A stretch of 39,258 bases of DNA, taken from the NCBI GenBank assembly GCA_003562815.1, contig PWTO01000173.1, positions 1 through 39,258 on the forward strand, in the 5' to 3' direction. Source of the stretch: Chromatiaceae bacterium (lineage in GTDB: Bacteria > Pseudomonadota > Gammaproteobacteria > Chromatiales > Chromatiaceae). Under the pieces are notes generated by a model, which saw only the letters and a list, made by a program, of their open reading frames with translations, was not told the DNA's origin and did no database searches. Position 1 is the first letter of the stretch, and each line of letters begins with the position of its first letter. The position numbers and the translations under genes are program-made. Below are positions 36,799-39,258 of the stretch, piece after piece.

Positions 36799-38532
36799 GT
36801 GGCAACGATAGAAGATGTTCTGCTTCCCGACATCGGCGATTTCACCGATGTCGAGATTATCGAGATCCTCGTCGCTCCCGGCGATCGCATCGAGCCGGAA
36901 CAGTCGCTGCTGACGCTAGAGAGCGACAAGGCGACCATGGAGATCCCCTCACCGCTGGGTGGCCAGGTCACCGAGATCAACGTCAAGGTGGGCGAGCGGG
37001 TTGGGCTCGGGCATCTGCTGCTGCGGGTGGATACCGATGCTGCCGAAAGTGGAAAGCCTTCGGTGAGTGACAGCGCATCGTCGAGCACCTCTGAAGCAGC
37101 CGAGTCTTCCGCAGCCGGCTCTGGCAATGGCGCCGTTGCTGCAACCCCAGCATCCGGCGCGCCGGACCGAACAGGCTCAACCGGGCATACCGGGGCAGCA
37201 CCAGCCGCTGACACGCCCGCGAGTGCAGCGGAACAGATTGAGGTGCCAATGCCGGACATCGGCGATTTCGCCGACATCCCGGTGGTCGAGGTGCTGGTCA
37301 GTGTCGGCGACCAGATCGAGGTCGATCAATCCATCGTCACGCTCGAAAGCGAGAAGGCGACCATGGAGATCCCCTCGCCGGCCGCCGGGACCGTCGAAGC
37401 GGTCCATGTCCAGGCGGGCGATAAGGTCAATCAGGGGGATCGGCTGCTGACGCTCATGTCCGATGCGGCTCAGGCCAGCACTCGGACCCGCACCACCGAG
37501 CCCGAGCGCCCCCAGGACACCGCTGCAACGACACCGGAAAGCCGCGCGCCCGGCGAAGCCGAGCGCCGCAAGGCCCCGGTGCTGCCCCGACCTGCGGACA
37601 TGCAGGCCATCGCCAGCGGCCGCACGGCGCATGCGAGCCCGGCCGTGCGACGCTTCGCGCGTGAACTCGGCGTCGATCTCGCCCAGGTCAAGGGCAGCGG
37701 CCGCAAGGAGCGCATCCTCAAGGACGATGTGCAGGGCTACGTCAAGAAGACCCTCTCCGCTGGTGGCCCTCCGGCTGCGGCCGGCGGCATGCCGTTCCAG
37801 CTCCCGACCGCGCCCGAGATCGATTTCAGCAAGTTCGGCGAGACCGAGACGCAGCCGCTCGCGCGCATCAAAAAGCTCAGCGGCACCCATCTGCACCGCG
37901 CCTGGCTGTCGGTGCCGCATGTCACCCAGTTCGACGAGGCCGACATCACCGAACTCGAAGCCTTCCGCAAGGGCCAGAAACAGGCCGCCGAGCAGGCCGG
38001 CGTCAAGCTCACCTTCATGCCCTTCCTGATGAAGGCCGTCGCCGGTGCGCTGGCGCAGATGCCAACCCTCAAGGCCTCGCTCTCGCCCGATGGCGACAAC
38101 CTGATCCTCAAGTACTACACCCACATCGGCGTCGCCGTCGATACACCGAATGGGCTGGTGGTACCCGTCATCCGCGATGTCGACAAGAAGGGCCTATTCG
38201 AGATCGCCGGCGAGCTGATGGCGCTCAGCGCTAAAGCGCGCGAGGGCAAGCTGCTGCCGGGCGACATGCAAGGCGGCGTGTTCAGCATCTCCAGCCTCGG
38301 CGGCATTGGCGGCACCGCCTTCACGCCGATCGTCAACGCCCCCGAGGTCGCCATCCTCGGTGTCTCGCGCACCGAGACCAAGCCGGTCTGGAATGGCGAG
38401 CGCTTCGAGCCGCGGCTGATGCTGCCGCTGTCGCTGTCCTACGATCATCGCGTGGTCGATGGCGCCGAGGGCGTGCGTTTCACGACCTTGCTCGCCAGCC
38501 TACTTGCAGATATCCGCCGGCTGCTGTTGTAA
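36799..38532 (+). CDS. aceF: Pyruvate dehydrogenase E2 (dihydrolipoamide acetyltransferase), two lipoyl domains
   Basis: Likely GTG start at 36799 with upstream GGAG; two lipoyl motifs (ESDKATMEIPSP, ESEKATMEIPSP), E3-binding domain ASPAVRRFARELGVDLAQVKGSGRKERILKDDVQGYVKK, catalytic SYDHRVVDGAEG. Confidence 0.95.
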   Translation: MATIEDVLLPDIGDFTDVEIIEILVAPGDRIEPEQSLLTLESDKATMEIPSPLGGQVTEINVKVGERVGLGHLLLRVDTDAAESGKPSVSDSASSSTSEAAESSAAGSGNGAVAATPASGAPDRTGSTGHTGAAPAADTPASAAEQIEVPMPDIGDFADIPVVEVLVSVGDQIEVDQSIVTLESEKATMEIPSPAAGTVEAVHVQAGDKVNQGDRLLTLMSDAAQASTRTRTTEPERPQDTAATTPESRAPGEAERRKAPVLPRPADMQAIASGRTAHASPAVRRFARELGVDLAQVKGSGRKERILKDDVQGYVKKTLSAGGPPAAAGGMPFQLPTAPEIDFSKFGETETQPLARIKKLSGTHLHRAWLSVPHVTQFDEADITELEAFRKGQKQAAEQAGVKLTFMPFLMKAVAGALAQMPTLKASLSPDGDNLILKYYTHIGVAVDTPNGLVVPVIRDVDKKGLFEIAGELMALSAKAREGKLLPGDMQGGVFSISSLGGIGGTAFTPIVNAPEVAILGVSRTETKPVWNGERFEPRLMLPLSLSYDHRVVDGAEGVRFTTLLASLLADIRRLLL

Positions 38533-38592
38533 AGTGCCCAATTCGACGTGGGCCAGGCGAGGCCTCTGTCAGTTGCTCAAACCGGTGAACTC

Positions 38593-38802
38593 ATGATCAG
38601 TACCATTGAAGCCGTGATCGACGAAAACGGCGCTATCGAACTTGCCGAGCCAATCAAGCTCAACGGTAAGCATCGGGCGCTGGTCACGATCCTCGATGAA
38701 CCCCCATCCGAACGCGATGAAACCCTCTGGCTATCAGAAGAAGCACTTCGACGAGATTGGCTGAGTCCCGAAGAAGACGAAGCCTGGGCGCATCTGAAGT
38801 GA
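38593..38802 (+). CDS. Antitoxin of PemK/MazF-type TA pair
   Basis: MISTIEAVIDENGAIELAEPIKLNGKHRALVTILDEPPSERDETLWLSEEALRRDWLSPEEDEAWAHLK; overlaps toxin start. Confidence 0.75.
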   Translation: MISTIEAVIDENGAIELAEPIKLNGKHRALVTILDEPPSERDETLWLSEEALRRDWLSPEEDEAWAHLK

Positions 38803-39110
38803 TCGACTACCGACCGGGTACTGTCGTACTCGTCCGCTTTCCATTTTCCGACCTATCTAGCACGAAGCGGCGCCCTGCGGTTGTTGTTGCTGATGCCGGC
38901 CGAGGCGATTGGATTTGCGCTCAAATTACTAGCAACCCGTATGCTGATCCAAATGCCGTCGAATTGAACGATAAACACTTCCGAACCGGCTCGCTCCAAC
39001 GAGTCAGTTATGTGCGGCCAGCAAAGCTGTTTACTGCTTATCATCACATCTTCGAACGTATTTTGGCCGAACTGGGTCAACTACCCCGGCCTAAAGGCCG
39101 GAGCTTGTGA
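38799..39110 (+). CDS. PemK/MazF-family toxin, C-terminus apparently replaced by mobile-element sequence
   Basis: GTG start overlapping antitoxin TGA (GTGA); IDYRPGTVVLVRFPFSDLSSTKRRPAVVVADAGRGDWICAQITSN...RVSYVRPAKLFTAYHHIFERILAELGQL then PRPKGRSL encoded by element hairpin. Confidence 0.85.
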   Translation: MIDYRPGTVVLVRFPFSDLSSTKRRPAVVVADAGRGDWICAQITSNPYADPNAVELNDKHFRTGSLQRVSYVRPAKLFTAYHHIFERILAELGQLPRPKGRSL

Positions 39111-39258
39111 AAGCAAGCTCGGTTGACCAGGGCAAGCGGTGAAAACCCGCTCCGTGCATCACAGGTCGTTAAGACCCACTCCGGGATGCTTCCTCAGTCC
39201 CGGACCCTGGAAGATCAGGATCATGCGGGCGAAAGGTAAAACGCCGAAGGTTTTGATC
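39075..39258 (+). ncRNA. Candidate HEARO / omega RNA of an IscB-type (OMEGA, IS200/IS605-related) element, truncated by window edge
   Basis: Nested stems: GGTCAAC(39075-81)/GTTGACC(39122-28); CCGGCC TAAA GGCCGG(39086-39101); GAGCTTG/CAAGCTC(39101-39120); CCAGGG(39127-32)/CCCTGG(39205-10); AGCGG/CCGCT(39135-51); GCATC/GATGC(39156-89) enclosing GGTC/GACC(39164-76); GGCG/CGCC(39228-45). Confidence 0.6.

Noticed and set aside
39223-39258. Reading ATGCGGGCGAAAGGTAAAACGCCGAAGGTTTTGATC as the nuclease start (MRAKGKTPKVLI)
   Set aside because: It overlaps a GGCG/CGCC hairpin that probably belongs to the RNA, and the peptide does not look like an IscB/TnpB N-terminus; the window ends too soon to decide.

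Overview
Gene-dense, high-GC chromosomal segment, probably from a purple sulfur gammaproteobacterium (Chromatiaceae-like; inferred from gene content and protein flavour, not proven). Most of the window is housekeeping or energy metabolism: BON and DUF4168 envelope proteins, an NtrC-type two-component pair, a SulP transporter, Mth938-like protein, RimI, PFOR/NifJ with a DHOD-like partner, PhaB, ProS, FabA, YceH, ureABC-vanZ, an ABC-F ATPase, a Crp/Fnr regulator, DUF6858-like gene plus cydABX, SDR + split transketolase + RuBisCO-like protein, a sulfur-globule-like secreted protein, aceE-DUF368-aceF, and a PemK/MazF toxin-antitoxin pair. The strongest unusual signals are: (1) the UreC-like protein has lost three of six canonical Ni ligands and the whole active-site flap in an otherwise intact ORF, with no accessory genes in view; (2) aceE carries an in-frame TAG exactly at a conserved Trp; (3) the right edge holds a nested-stem RNA resembling a HEARO/omega RNA of the IscB (OMEGA) family, which appears to have cut into the toxin gene; (4) an SDR/split-transketolase/RuBisCO-like cassette without obvious pathway assignment. 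No tools were run. Family calls are from recognition of motifs, and residue numbering is by mental alignment to well-known family members.
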